Numbered from the stretch's first letter, positions 47,677-59,466 are shown. The stretch is DNA of 64,000 nucleotides from Macrolepiota albuminosa (GCA_027475525.1 JAMWFC010000023.1:358132-422131); one strand, 5' to 3'. Made by a program: numbers and translations. The notes: a model not told the origin generated them from the letters alone.

Positions 47677-47950
47677 TGTTAGAAACCAAATCTAAGAACA
47701 ATTGTAAGATTACTTGATAAATATAGTCAGTTTGTGTTTTGTACATAATGAATATGTTATTTACTCACTCCTCAATCCAATATAAGTGATTGAGGGGTTC
47801 ATTTATGATATAGGTTTATATAAATATCTATCTAGACAATGGAAGGATGTGGCACAATGCATGAGTGCAGTAGTCAGGCCTAGTGTGATGAGTGACAAGT
47901 GGCTGGATGATAATGTGAAAAAGCCAATGTGATAATATAAAATGCTAACA
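47677..47950 (-). repeat. 5' LTR of Copia-E
   Basis: 274 bp with intact TG...CA ends, followed by CATAT. Confidence 0.9.
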
Positions 47951-49310
47951 CATATCAGTTGCATGGCTTCTGGGATCAGTATTTGGAGTAGCTGTGTGAG
48001 ATCTATTAGAACAAATAGTCCTAATGAACACTGCAGCATGCTAAGTACAATGACAGTAAGTAACCCATCCAAAAGGTAACAATATAAAGACAACATACCT
48101 TAGTCGCATTATAGGAATAATAACAAACTCTACAAGACCTCATCCTTCAACATTCCCACTCAGGTAGAGGCACAGCCCCATTGCTTTACTGAATTTCCAA
48201 TGTTTGTTGCATGGTAAAGGTTTTGTGAATATGCCAGCTACCATGTCACTAGTAAATATGCATCACACTCTGGCCTGACCATTTCTGACAAGGTCATCTC
48301 AAAGATAATGGTATTTGCACTATATATGTTTTGTTCACAAGCAGTATTGTGCTTTCTTTGTAAGTATGATTTCAGCTTGGTTGTCACACAGCAGGGATGA
48401 AGGCTCTTTCTGGTTATGCCCAATGTCTTCATAGAAGCTTCATAGCCATGCCAAGTGTTGGCACATGTAGCATAAACCAATGTATTCAGATTCTGTAGAA
48501 GATAAAGCAACCATAGTTTGTTGTTTACTAGCCCAGCCTATTGCCCCTTGAGCTGAGAGGAACATGTGGCTAGATGTAGACCTTGATGTGTCAGGGTCAC
48601 CAGACCAGTCCACATCTGAATAGCTGTGAAATGGCATGTCCATGCTAACATCATTACTGTCAAATCTCAATTCCATGTCTGCAGTCAAGTTGAGATAGCA
48701 AAGGACCCACTTAACTGCTGACCAATGATGGTGCTTTGGTGCTGCACTGTAACATCTTAGAACTCCAACCACATATGTTATATCAGGCTGAGTACCCATC
48801 ATGACATATATGAGTGAGCCAACTATGCTAGAGTACAACACACATTTACCTCCCAATTCCATCTCCATGATCATGGCATTGTTGGAGAGATCTTCTGCTG
48901 TGAGCTTTGCATTGGCTGCCATGAGAGTCCACATGGGTTCCACACTGTTTGACAACTGTCTTTACATATTGTCATTGTGATAACAAAATAGTATATGCAT
49001 TGCAGTCTTACTTGATCTGGATACTCAGTATATAAGTGGCTGGCCCCAGGTCCTGCATTTTGAAGGTGGCAGACAGCTGGCCCTTTACATTGTTCATAAA
49101 AGCACAAGAGTTTGAGGCTAACAAGAAGTCATTTATGTATACAACCAGAAAACATCTCTTGTTGCCTTGTTTGTAGACATACAAGCAAATCTCAGCATTT
49201 AGGCATGTGAAGCCAAGGCTACATAGCTTGATTCTATGTACATCCTGCCTGTTTGAGGCCATACAGTGACCTTTTTAACCTCCAGCAGTGTCCTGCAGAA
49301 ACTTTGACTC

Positions 49311-49501
49311 TGAAACAAAGTCAAGTAAAAGCTTAGCCTTATGGTCACACCACAGAACCAGATCAGTATACAATTCTAGTACTACGTATGACAGTAAAAT
49401 TGGCTGCCTTATGTAAGGCAGCCAGCTGATATGTACACAATAATAATACATAATTAATATAATTGTATATTAATTATTTAGCTACACTATGATATGTTAC
49501 A
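49311..49501 (-). repeat. 191-bp solo LTR in Copia-F RT, TSD GACTC
   Basis: On the minus strand TGTAACATATC...GTTTCA, flanked by GACTC (plus strand) at 49306-49310 and 49502-49506. It contains a perfect 10-bp palindromic stem GGCTGCCTTA-TG-TAAGGCAGCC at 49402-49423. Deleting it with one GACTC restores the RT frame. Its internal element is not in this window. Confidence 0.9.
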
Positions 49502-51019
49502 GACTCCTTCTGGTGGTGTCATGTACAACTCCTCCTCAAGTTCTCTGTTGAGATATGCCATGGCCATGTCCATTTGGTTTAGCTCAAGGTTGTATTTGGC
49601 AGCAAATGTGAGTATTATGTAGATTGATTTGAGGTTGGTGACTGGTGCTCACACTTCCTTGTAATCAATCCCTTTGACTTATGTGAAGCCCAATGCCACT
49701 ATGCAAGTTTTGTGGCACTTGACATGTCCATTGGCATTCTATTTCACATGGAAAACCATTTTTAAAGTTATGGGCTTCACCCTCTTTAAGATTGGTATGA
49801 CTTTGTAGATGTTGTTGTCAATGAGGTTCTGTATTTCCTCCTGCAGTGCCAATTCTCAATGGTGTTGATTGACTCCTTCAAATGCTTCCTTTGCATTTTG
49901 AGAAGTGGGGTTCTCATTTGGGCTACTTTGTGAGATGCTGGCAAAAAATACTTCTTCATCATCCTCAGATTCAAAAGTGTTGTCAAAGTCAAAGAATATG
50001 TTATTCTCTGATTCAGGTGAGTTACTCAAATCACTGAGCTCTACGTTGTCTGCTTGAGCTTGTATCTTCAGGAGTGTTCTGTGTATATGTTCAGAGACTG
50101 TGTCTGCATTTGCATTGGCCAGCTTAGTTCTCTTTTGTGCTTGGTGATTACCTTTTCCTCTTTCTTGGGGTTGTGCAGCTCAGTAGTAGTCCACATTTTG
50201 ACCTGCAACCTTTGCACTCAGGTGCTTTTCTCCCTTATTGTGCCTTGGATTGCTGACAGGGGGCACTTCTATAAGTGTTGCTGCTGGGTTTACAGCTTGA
50301 GGTTCCTTTGGCATGGTAGGTGGTGATGGTTCATCAGGTCCCTCATTCTTAGTAGTGGCCAGTGTACTTGCAGGTTCTTCCACTGGCCCTCGCATGGTTT
50401 TGTCATGTGACTCATCAGTTGTTTTGGCTTGAATTTTAGCACATTTTGCAAAGAATTGTTGTGGTTGTAAGAAATTGGGCTCCCACTTGTTTTTGGTGGT
50501 GGAAACATCTTTCTCAGTCAGGTCAATTGTCTCAGCAGGTAAATTGTAGTTTTTGTCAAAACAGACATGACAACTGCTAAACTCCTTTTTTGTTGTAATG
50601 TCAAGGAGTTGGTATGCTTTCTTCCTCATGCTGTTCTCTAGGAGGACCACTTTTCTGGCTTTCTCAGCAAATTTCCCTTCTTGCTGGTCCTTAAAAATGA
50701 GGGCATAAGCTGTTGAGCTGAATGGTATAAACCATGAGATGTCTGCTTTCTAGTCAAAGATCATAGTGTACAGAACCTTTTCCTTTAGTTTAGCTGTGGG
50801 TGTCTGGCCAATGACCATGGCTGTGATAAGCATGGCATTTGTCCAGAAGGTTTTTGGCAGTCCTGACTCAATTAGCATTGCAGTTGCCATGTTAACCAAC
50901 ATTTGATTCATGAACTCAGCTAACCTGTTTTGCTCAGGCCTATCAGGAGCCATTGTAAGGTGAACAGTTCCAGTCTTTCCCAGTTCTGTTTGGAAAAGCT
51001 TTCCAATGTACTCATCACC

Positions 51020-51475
51020 TGTAAGGGCAACCTCTGGAGGCTATGGCTCAGTCACACAGCTGGCAGAGGGAGATCCAAAGAGAACAAGTCTAGGGATTTT
51101 CTATGCCAGGTTGGATGCTTCTGGGGCCTCTGAAGCATGGGAAACAACTGTACAGTACAACAAAACCTTAAAAACTTGAAAATTGCCTAAATAAACAACT
51201 GTACAAACAAGGCAGGAAAACTCCGGACTTTGGAAGTCAGAAAGGCAAACTCCAGCATATCTAAGCAGTCTGGAAGCAGTGCTGAAGGGCCTACACTTGT
51301 CTGAATGGTAGCTAAAGAACTAGAGCACCTCAATGGCTGAGAATAGTACTAATAGATAGTGTTGAAAGAATAGAAATAGTAAAATGAGAGAATGACAGAA
51401 GAAATAAGAGAATGAATGAAAGGAGAGTGAAAAGATAAGGAGTGAAAGAAGGAAGAAATAAGGAGTCCCCTGACA
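51020..51475 (+). repeat. solo LTR of family S (short form), TSD TCACC
   Basis: TGTAAGGGC...CCCTGACA, 456 bp, with TCACC at 51015-51019 and 51476-51480. It lacks the block of about 65 bp present in the other two copies. Inserted in Copia-F integrase just after the catalytic SDRG. Confidence 0.93.
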
Positions 51476-51810
51476 TCACCCCTGTCAGATTGGAAGAACA
51501 TGTCAAAATTTTCTGACAGCTCAACACCACTAATTTCTGTTTTGAAGAAGGTTTTCATGTCACTCTTGAACTCTCTGAAGTGTGTGAGTGCCTTACTCTT
51601 CTTCTTCATGAAGTAAATCTATGGAAGCTGACTGTAGCCATTAATGAATGAGATCCAGTAGTGATTTCTGTGTTGATCAGTGGGTGGCACTGGACCTCCC
51701 ACTTTAGAGACCACCTCTGGCAGGACAGTATGTGCTTCTTGATGGCACATTAGGAGGGTTATCTGTGCTGATAGAAAGTACCCTAAACACACTGACTGCA
51801 CCTCTTCTTG

Positions 51811-53019
51811 AAGCTGAGATTGTGATCAGGCCTAGAAAGTCTGTTTTCACAGTGTAGAAGTTGGGTGGTTATGAGGTTTGCTAGTTGGTTGGGAGGTTCT
51901 TGACACATGTTTTCATATAGATTCTACATACTTATATATTTTTTCCCTTCCTGGAATTATGAGGTTATGTCAAGAACAAATAATATTCAGCACTATCAAA
52001 AAATATGGATGTAGTACATTGGATCAAGAAACTACAAGACATCAACTTTAACTGAGCATATTTGAATCTATGCTATTGTCCTCCTATCTATACTGATCTG
52101 ATAAACTCCAAAACTGTTCCTCATTACCACATGTTGAAGGGAAGGCCTGATTTTGGGATGGCCCCATGTTGAATGCCAAAGACCAGAGTGCTCTGTGCCC
52201 ATGAAAACAAAAAGGTAAGACAAAAATCAAAAAGGTAAGACAGAATTTGGCAAATGCTTTCTATTTGTGCTTATCCTCGATCTGCCAACTTCCTTTCTCC
52301 CTCATCAACTATGGGTCACCACTGCCTTTACAACACAAACAAAGAAACAGAGAGAAATGTGTATATATTAGATGGCCTACATTACACACCCTCAGTTGAA
52401 TACATGTATAGACTGAGGATGAGCAAACCATCTACTATTACAGACACTTTATTTACCTTGCCTTAAATTCATGTACTGCATGTGTTCTAGGTAGGCAGAG
52501 TCAAATACACATATAGACTGAGGATTCACATACTGCATGTGTTCTAGAATACAGTTTGCAGCAATTCCATGAGGCTGTTGAGAGCATATTGGGTACTTGG
52601 ATGAGGCCATCATTGTAGACAGTTTTTTGAGTACAAAGTCTGCCTATGTCTCTAAAACCTAAGGCAGCACACTTTGTGCTTCTTGATGGCATCTTAGGAG
52701 GGTTATTTGTGTTGACAGAAACCCCCCTAAAACAACTGGAGGTTGGACGGTCGTGCTTCTATTTCCCAAAATGGAACCTTCCAAGATTTCCAATTTACAT
52801 CTTGAGATTTATGATTTACCTTCCAACCTTTTTTGTACCTCTCTACGTGCTGTCAAGCCTTTATCCCTACCTTCATACCATCACACTTCTTCACCTCTCA
52901 ACTACTTGGGCCTCTTCACTCAATGAACTTGTTGTATTTGTAATCAATGTCTTTGATCTTCTTGACCACTGTGGTTGTCCCACCACCTGCATTGCTACCT
53001 GAGTTCTCCAAATCACTAT
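51811..53019. other. repeat-derived sequence with internal duplications, no gene supported
   Basis: Contains a second copy of a 60-70 bp block (GTGCTTCTTGATGGCA... at 52673-52740, compare 51727-51795) and a short duplicated block ending ACTGCATGTGTTCTAG (52471-52490 and 52532-52548). Probably decayed 5' part of Copia-F or a related element. One open frame on the plus strand at 52646-53002 has no recognised motif. Confidence 0.45.
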
Positions 53020-53202
53020 TGTAGAGTGATACAGTAAATCAGTCCTCAGTCACACTCAGTATGTGTAGTTCGACTGTTTATTACCTGTAGAGTGATACAG
53101 TAAATCAGTCTACAGGAGAATGTCAACAGACTGTACGTAGAGGTAAGTAAGAGCGCCTCACCCTCAGTAACACACACTCAGTATGTGTAGTTCGACTGAG
53201 GG
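53020..53202. repeat. paired-hairpin repeat, locus 1
   Basis: Order X-Y-s-X-r-Y. X is TGTAG...GTC (53020-53044 and 53086-53110); Y is CTCAGT...GACTG (from 53045 and from 53163). The second X is enclosed by CCTGTAG/CTACAGG (53084-53116) and the second Y by CCCTCAGT/ACTGAGGG (53161-53202), giving two hairpins. See locus 2. Confidence 0.7.
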
Positions 53203-53986
53203 TGGCGCATTTGTGGTGGCTTATCTAAATACGAAAACAAATTAAGGTTTACCAAAAGACTGGTAAATAAGGGACGTCAGACTCGCTGAGCCAAGAAACA
53301 TGGGCACTGGATCATAGTGATCGGGTAGTAGCCCCTGTCTCTCCGACGGTCCTAGAAGTCCTGTCCTCAACAACTATCATTCGACTCCGAGTCGTGGCTC
53401 ATGCAGTTAGTCTTTGCCTTTGCCTTTCCTCCGCAGTGGACATCTGGCCCACAAACGTGTGGACGAGGCACTACGGAGAGAGGTGGTACGGGGCATTTTA
53501 CCCTTGAGTGACATGTGACATTATATCAACCTGCGCTACTCCACAATGCACCGGTTACAGAGAACAAAAACTATATATCGAATCGTATATGTAGCACTAA
53601 GTAAGTTACGAGTCCTCAGTCTCAGAAAGAAACTCTGTTCCACCTGTAGCACTAAGTAAGTTACGAGTCTACAGGGTAGGGTAAGTAAAGAGAGTATTGA
53701 ATGGGAAGTAAATATAACGTACCCTCAGTCTCAGAAAGAAACTGAGGGGACGGGGAGGTAAACGCACGCCACATAGGTACTCGGTGGCTGAGTGAACTGT
53801 ATAGTACGATCGGACTCGATCGTACCAGAGAAATCGAAATAAGGAAAAATATAATAATAAAGTAATAAGAAAAAGAAAAGGACCATTTAGTAACCGGGGA
53901 GGCGGTAATGTAACCGGAGGTAAAGGGAGACGCCGCCGCCACAGCAAGAGTCTATCCCAACAGTATATCCATCTCATAGTTCCAAA
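53203..53986. other. intergenic sequence before the kinase-like gene
   Basis: No gene seen besides the second hairpin locus. An inverted GTGGAC/CACTACGGAG-type similarity around 53440-53480 is weak. Presumably includes the promoter of the gene starting at 53987. Confidence 0.4.
53590..53748. repeat. paired-hairpin repeat, locus 2
   Basis: Same X-Y-s-X-r-Y order and the same stems as locus 1 (CCTGTAG/CTACAGG 53643-53675; CCCTCAGT/ACTGAGGG 53722-53748), but the sequences inside X and Y are different. GGGTAAGTA follows the first hairpin, as GGTAAGTA does at locus 1. Confidence 0.7.
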
Positions 53987-56210
53987 ATGTCTTCTTCTAC
54001 CCTGAGACAACCTCACCATATCTTTTCTGGACTTCGTCCCCTCCCCCCTCGCTGGCCACAGTGCATGCCACAACCAGCACTTGTTCCTCCCTTACCTTCA
54101 TTACAATGGATGGGCTCACAAGACAATAGTATACTGTCTTATTATCTTAGTAGACTTCAACAGGGTCTTCGTTCCGTCCATAAACGAAAGATCCTCTGGT
54201 CGACCGAGGAATCCGTAAAGTTGAAGGTAGACTTCAACAGGGTCTTCGTTCCGTCCATAAACGAAAGATCCTCTGGTCGACCGAGGAATCCGTAAAGTTG
54301 AAGTACGTGTAACTGTCAAAAATGTTTTAGGCTCTAAAGCGGTCTTTTTCCCTCTCTCTTTCGTCTCCTTTAGTCTTCCACCGAACAAATACTTGGACCT
54401 ACTACTTGGACCATTAGCAGAAGTTTTCAACCAGTTACGTGATCCAGATATAGAACCTTTAAAATACAGCACTTTCAAACTGGACGAAAGTGAGTCGGTG
54501 TTGCATAGATGTCTTATGTCCGATTAAACTTGTCCAGATATCTATGGAGCAGTCTTCTCATCAAAACGTCTTCACTGGATTGATCGGATTGGTTCCGTCA
54601 TGGTCTTAGCATTGGTAGCTAGCGCTTCTTCAAGTTCACGAGACGACAACTGACATTATATTCAACAGCCCAATGACTTGTTTGCACCTGAAGGGAATGT
54701 TTCGCCGTCGGTTACATCTGTTCTCTCTCAAGCGTTGGAGTATGATTCAATAGCTCCTTCCGCTATCATCGTGACAAATTTCGGAGACATTGCCGTGTTC
54801 TTTCCTCCTTCATTCGACAATCCTCTACCTTCTTTTGAAAGAGTTTCATCAACGCAGTTCTCTCTGGCCTTTCAAGTTATCTCGGCGGCATGCATAGATG
54901 GAACACTTCGTGGGCCATATTGGATTTATCGTCCCGATCCTGGTTATGAATTTCTTCTTCCCAAAGGTCCAGCACAGAATCCTGATGGGCCTCTGTTAAG
55001 TGATGATGACGTACTTGCGACCCACCACCGCCATTCGGACTTTGATATCCCAACATTGCTCCGAGATAAAGCAAGAGCGCTCCAATTCATACGTTGGCAT
55101 GACCATATTCGGCGCAGATACTCGAAGGTTGTTGCTAAGCCTAATGACGTACTTCAAGTTGTTCCGAATACGCTCCATTCTATCTTACTTCGCCCTCTTT
55201 ATCCATTTGACATTTCTGAACTCCCACCAGACACAATCAAACATATTAAAGAGACACAACGTACGTCGCCTTTACAAGCCGCCGGAATCCTGGAACGTTT
55301 CATGTGTCATAAATCCTTTGTTGTTGAGATCCAAGATGTCGTCTCAACGGGGTCCAAACATGGTATATGCACTGCGTATCGTTGTAAAATTACATCGATT
55401 GACAACTGGCCCGTGACTTCATCTCCAAATTTTTTCCTGAAGCTCTTCGACGACCGGTTTTATACCTTTGAAGAGAACACTGAAGAGGAAGTGAGCAAGG
55501 CCAACGAAAAGGATATACATTGGTTGCTCCATCCGCTTGTCATGACGGAAACCTTAATGACCAACGAGATTCTTGCATACAACAAACTTCAAGCAGTCCA
55601 AGGATCAATTATTCCATGGTTCTATGGTGCACACCAGGTATGAGATTGTTTCGTTTCCTGTCGCTTTGATAAGCATTTACGTTATATTTTCTAGTTCACA
55701 TTACCCGATGGAACAGTTTTGTATGGGCTTCTTATGGAGTACATAGAAGGGCAGGAAGTCAAGACAAACATAGAACCACCATTGAGTCATGAGAGGCAGA
55801 TCAAAATGGTCTAGATGCTACCCATACCATGATCTTTGAACTGACTTATTCATTGATTGTAGATCGAAAGTTTTCGACATGCTGCCCGCGTCCTTGACGT
55901 TGGCGACATCAGCCAGCACGATTGGCATAACGGACAAATCCTTCTCTCTTCCAATCCCATGACTCAAGTTGATCATGCTGTTCTGGTAGATTTCGGTTTG
56001 ACAACTCAGACATACGAGGAGGGGAAACCCAATTATATTAGAAATTATGGTGGCATGCTCGACGTTCTCCGCTATCGAAATTCCTCATTAGATGTGGGTT
56101 TCGTCTGGAAATATTTCGGAGAACCTGATGACTGGGATCCTATTGATGAAATGGAAGGTGATAGACGTATAAAAGCTCCAGACATGTTCTCCTTCATTTC
56201 GATCAGCTGA
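53987..56210 (+). CDS. kinase-like protein (atypical protein kinase fold), six exons
   Basis: Exons 53987-54302, 54374-54489, 54538-54614, 54669-55637, 55695-55808, 55863-56210; introns 71, 48, 54, 57 and 54 bp, all GT-AG, with strong donors GTACGT and GTGAGT. As printed, exon 1 is broken by a 77-bp duplication. Counting that block once, the coding length is 1863 nt (620 aa) and every phase closes. The N-terminal half has no recognised domain. The C-terminal part has kinase landmarks: FFLKLFDD (candidate beta-3 Lys), LLMEYIEGQEV (hinge), ISQHDWHNGQILLS (catalytic loop, H-D with Asn) and AVLVDFGLTTQT (DFG). Such divergent kinase-like genes are expanded in Agaricomycetes; substrate unknown. TTG at 54678 is not a start but lies inside exon 4. 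Confidence 0.85.
54150..54303. repeat. 77-bp tandem duplication in exon 1 of the host kinase-like gene (probable assembly artefact)
   Basis: 54150-54226 repeated exactly at 54227-54303. With one copy removed, exon 1 is 239 nt and all six exons close in frame. With both copies the frame ends at a stop inside the second copy. Confidence 0.95.
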
Positions 56211-56511
56211 TATTTGTGTAATGGCTGATATAGCTAAAATAGTAGATCTACTTGTGAACTTAGTAGCCCTCAAATTTTTTCGTATCCTTCCCGTGTGACG
56301 GAATCGTGACTCGCCCTCGCCTCTATCGGCTCAGACGAATCTATTTTTTTTTGGAGTGGCGTTTAATTGGTAAAGACTTTGACGCCCTTGGCGTTTCGTC
56401 TTACCCGCTAGTTAGCACCTGGGATTCGGTCAAGAAAAAAGAAGAAGAAAAGAGGAGGATGGACTAGATCCTACGCAGGCACACCCACAGCCAATGGAGA
56501 GGAGCACCAAC

Positions 56512-57030
56512 TCCCAGCCCAAGTCAAGACAGAAGTTCAATAAGGGCAGGACAATGATGTATACATAGGGATTGCCCCAGTGGGAAAGGAACAAAAAAAA
56601 GTGATGACTACTAAAGATATCTTGAACAGCATTGTTGCCAGGCAAGTTCAAACCAGAGAGACAAATGTGACCAACGAGTTACCACTATGTCGACATCTCT
56701 GCCCCAGAGCCGCACCAGAACCCTTGGTTCACAATAATACCACCAGAAAGATCACCGGAATTGGGAGACACTCCAAACAAAAGCATAGAGTCCTCCTCTA
56801 CTCCCCAGGCTACAGGCCAAACTGAGGACCTTCCACAACAGAAGAACTACCCCTGAGAGAAGAACATGAGCCTATGAACAAAAAGTCAAAAAGTCAAGTA
56901 ACGAAGAGGATGGAGGGTGAGCAAAAAGCAAAACATGCTGCATGCAACCAACCAACTTACAATACATGATGTAATAGTTTAATTCCTTTCAAAGCAGGAA
57001 TAGTGGTCGTTACAAGAAGAGTCTCGCTTT
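56512..57030 (+). repeat. direct repeat R, copy 1
   Basis: TCCCAGCCCAAGTCAAGACA... to ...AAGAGTCTCGCTTT. The same sequence with small indels and scattered changes is at 57992-58433, in the same orientation on the other side of a small gene. No coding capacity or TG...CA ends recognised. Confidence 0.85.
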
Positions 57031-57470
57031 TTGTACTATGTAATAACACTTGCGTGCTCCGCAACTCGCCGTCTGACTCACGCCTGGCTTAGCTGCCATC
57101 AACCAAGAGATTCACGTGTTGTGTGTACTTCTTGCAGATTTGTGGAGGAACACCTTGGTTTGTCCCCCAAGCTGTGCTATGCGTCTCAGAGTTCCGAGGA
57201 ATCCATGACGGAGAAATAGAATGAATAAAAAATACATCGTTGCTAATGTCTTGAGGGATGCCCTTGAAGTTGTCGATTCGTACTCCGCTCTGATTGTCCA
57301 CACCGGACCGATCCAATAATAGACATTGAATGTTGGAGAGGTGACAGCACAATCCTCATCGGGAAAAGTGCTTAAAAGGTCAAGTTTCAAGTCAACGGCT
57401 TGGCTTCATCCTAAGCATGTTTCTCGTCACCTTCACCTATCGTGCTCAGAAACATCTTCCACCTCAAATC
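57031..57470. other. intergenic sequence upstream of the 124-aa gene
   Basis: No gene supported. Open frames on the minus strand here (57089-57390) overlap each other in different frames and show no motif. Confidence 0.4.
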
Positions 57471-57950
57471 ATGGACAGAATTCGTCGTGCATTCGTATCA
57501 AACGAAAATGACATTCGGAATATCCTGATTGGTTTGAAACCAGATTGTTTCAGGGTCACTATGTGAGTATTCCGTGGTTACTGTCTGCTCCTCAACATGT
57601 TAAATTTCCTTTCATTTAGTCCCCACGACGTTCTTCCTTTAGAAAAACGTCCGTACTGTCCTGTCGACGTTCTTGAAAAGGATCACCAAGACATCGATAA
57701 ACCTGTCGCGTGCATTCGTCTATATCAAGACAATTATACATTTAGCGCTAGAATGCAACCTCGCACCCAAGCTGTAGATGTAAGCATGCCTATAATGAGA
57801 CGGTGATCATGACTTACTTCATGTCAGCATTACAATCTACAGTTGCGCGAGTTAGAGGCACGGCAGCGTTATGAACGTTCTCTTGCAAAATCAACGGAAT
57901 TAGCACGGCTTGCTGAGCAGTCGTGGGAAGAGTACATGAATGGAAATTAG
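57471..57950 (+). CDS. 124-aa hypothetical protein, three exons
   Basis: Exons 57471-57562, 57620-57779 and 57828-57950 with GT-AG introns of 57 and 48 bp; 375 nt in frame, stop TAG at 57948. I do not recognise the family. The first 85 residues are a mixed globular-looking stretch with CPVDVLEKDHQDIDKPVACI and IRLYQDNYTFSARM. The last 40 residues are a charged helix (LQLRELEARQRYERSLAKST) likely to form a coiled coil. No signal peptide or membrane segment. It sits alone between the two copies of direct repeat R, which could reflect capture or duplication of this segment. The start is the first ATG with a consistent frame into exon 2. Confidence 0.7.
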
Positions 57951-57991
57951 ACCTTGTTCCCAGAATAGTGCATAATCAGATTAATTTGACA

Positions 57992-58433
57992 TCCCAGCCC
58001 AAGTCAAGACAGAAGTTCAATAAGGACAGGACAATTAGGTATACATAGGACATTGCCCCAGTGGGAAAGGAGCAAAAAAAAATGATGACTACTAAAGATA
58101 TCTTGAACAGCATTGTTGCCAGGTAAGTTCAAACCAAAGAGACAAATGTCACCAACAAGTTACCACTATGTCCACATCTCTGCCCCAAAGCCGCACCAGA
58201 ACCCTTGGTGTCACAACAACACCATCAAAACAAAGGCATAGAGTCCTCTACTCCCCAGGCTACAAGCCAAACTGAGGACCTGCCACAACAGGAGAACTAC
58301 CCCTTAGAGAAGAACATGAGCCTATGAACAAGAAGTCAAAAACTCAAGTAACGAAGAGGACGGAGGGTGAGCATGCAACCAACTTACAATACATGGATTT
58401 AATAGTTCATTACAAAAAGAGTCTCGCTTTGAA
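57992..58433 (+). repeat. direct repeat R, copy 2
   Basis: Second copy of the repeat at 56512-57030, shorter by internal deletions (for example around the AAACATGCTGCATGC and CCTTTCAAAGCAGG stretches of copy 1). Confidence 0.85.
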
Positions 58434-59466
58434 GAGTAAATGAATTATCACTTACTCTGCAAGGGATTGTTATGGTGAGAGACAGTGATGGATTGCTCTG
58501 CTTGCTAAAGCAACGACAATTGTGGTGAAGAGTGCGACGACAGGCTTGCACAGAAAGAAAATGTGAAACCCCTCAGCGCTACTGATCCCAACCCTGCTAG
58601 CATCATGCCAAATAATGGCACTGACGTATGGGCTTGTTCTGAAAATACTTGTCGCCTCTGAAACCTACAAATCAACCCGTCTGCCGGTCCTTCGAACGCG
58701 CGTCACTATCTACGTCCTACCAAGTAAAAGTATACTTGCGCCTCCTCTAGGCTCAGTAGAACGTCCTGCACACCTACCTGCTAGTTTGTGTGTGAACAGG
58801 GAGAAAGGAATAGATCACCCTGGGTAGGATCCCACGCGGTCGCTGAATGCGATGTTTTGGCGTCGGCGGTGGTGGATTATGGATCCAGGGGCAATATGTA
58901 CGTACGCACCACTTTGTTTTTTTTTCTTCGGGATTGTCCCAGCAGGGTAGAGGAAGAGTGGAACTCCAGCCCGTCGAAACTGTGAAAGTATGTTTTTTTT
59001 TTGTTCTTTTTGTTTCAAACACAAACACGAATTGTTACCGCGATTAGTACGGAACGGACATTGGGCTCCTCCGCGCCTTTTGATTTCTCACGCGCGTCCG
59101 GAGGAGATGGAGTAGGCAATCAGGGGCGCAGAGTACAGGTTAATAGACGTAGAAGCCTCCTGTCTAGATGGTGTATGTATGGCTGAAGAAAAGCTGTGGC
59201 CAGGAGAATAAGTCTGGGTCGCGTGTGGGTGTTCCAGCCTCGGCCCCGGCCGTTCTGCGGCTGTGACCATCGTGGATCGTGATACGTCCGTTCCTGCAAC
59301 GATATTTTTTGTATCCAACGACGAAGCATTGCTCTGTACGACGATCAAGGAGGTGCTCGTGATGATGTTTAAATGGCAGGTCGAGGACTCTTTCCCCTGA
59401 CAGGTGTACTTACGTAATGCAGGACCTGCTTACGAATATTGAGATTTGGAGGTCTGTCGCATCCTT
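58434..59466. other. intergenic sequence
   Basis: No gene supported. T-runs at 58916-58925 and 58991-58999 and one pyrimidine-rich stretch. Open frames on both strands mirror each other and lack motifs. The region before 59467 presumably holds the promoter of the next gene. Confidence 0.4.

Larger units (their letters stand above)
43594..47950 (-). mobile_element. Copia-E LTR retrotransposon, complete in structure, dead
   Basis: Two 274-bp LTRs at 43594-43867 and 47677-47950. The right one begins TGTTAG and ends TAACA; the left one has TATTAG and TAATA, so both conserved ends are mutated by transitions. The target duplication is TATAT (43589-43593) and CATAT (47951-47955). The primer-site region AGTTATGTGC next to the right LTR resembles the initiator-Met half-tRNA type. 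Coding direction is minus. Confidence 0.88.
47956..51810 (-). pseudogene. pol: Copia-F Pol (integrase, RT, RNase H) remnant split by two solo LTRs
   Basis: Minus strand. Integrase at 51480-51800 continues beyond a solo LTR: removing 51020-51475 rejoins FFQSDRG with DEYIGKLFQTE and then MAPDRPEQNRLAEFMN. The linker spans 50180-50700. RT resumes after the second solo LTR: removing 49311-49501 rejoins MTPPEGV with KVSAGHCWRLKRSLYGL in frame. The RT catalytic box reads VVYINDFLLAS (about 49123-49155), with Asn for the first Asp of YxDD. RNase H is well preserved at 48440-48955 (YSDVDWSGDPDTSRS...SKQQTMVALSSTESEY). The protein ends near 48160. Gag and the 5' LTR were not found. Confidence 0.82.
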
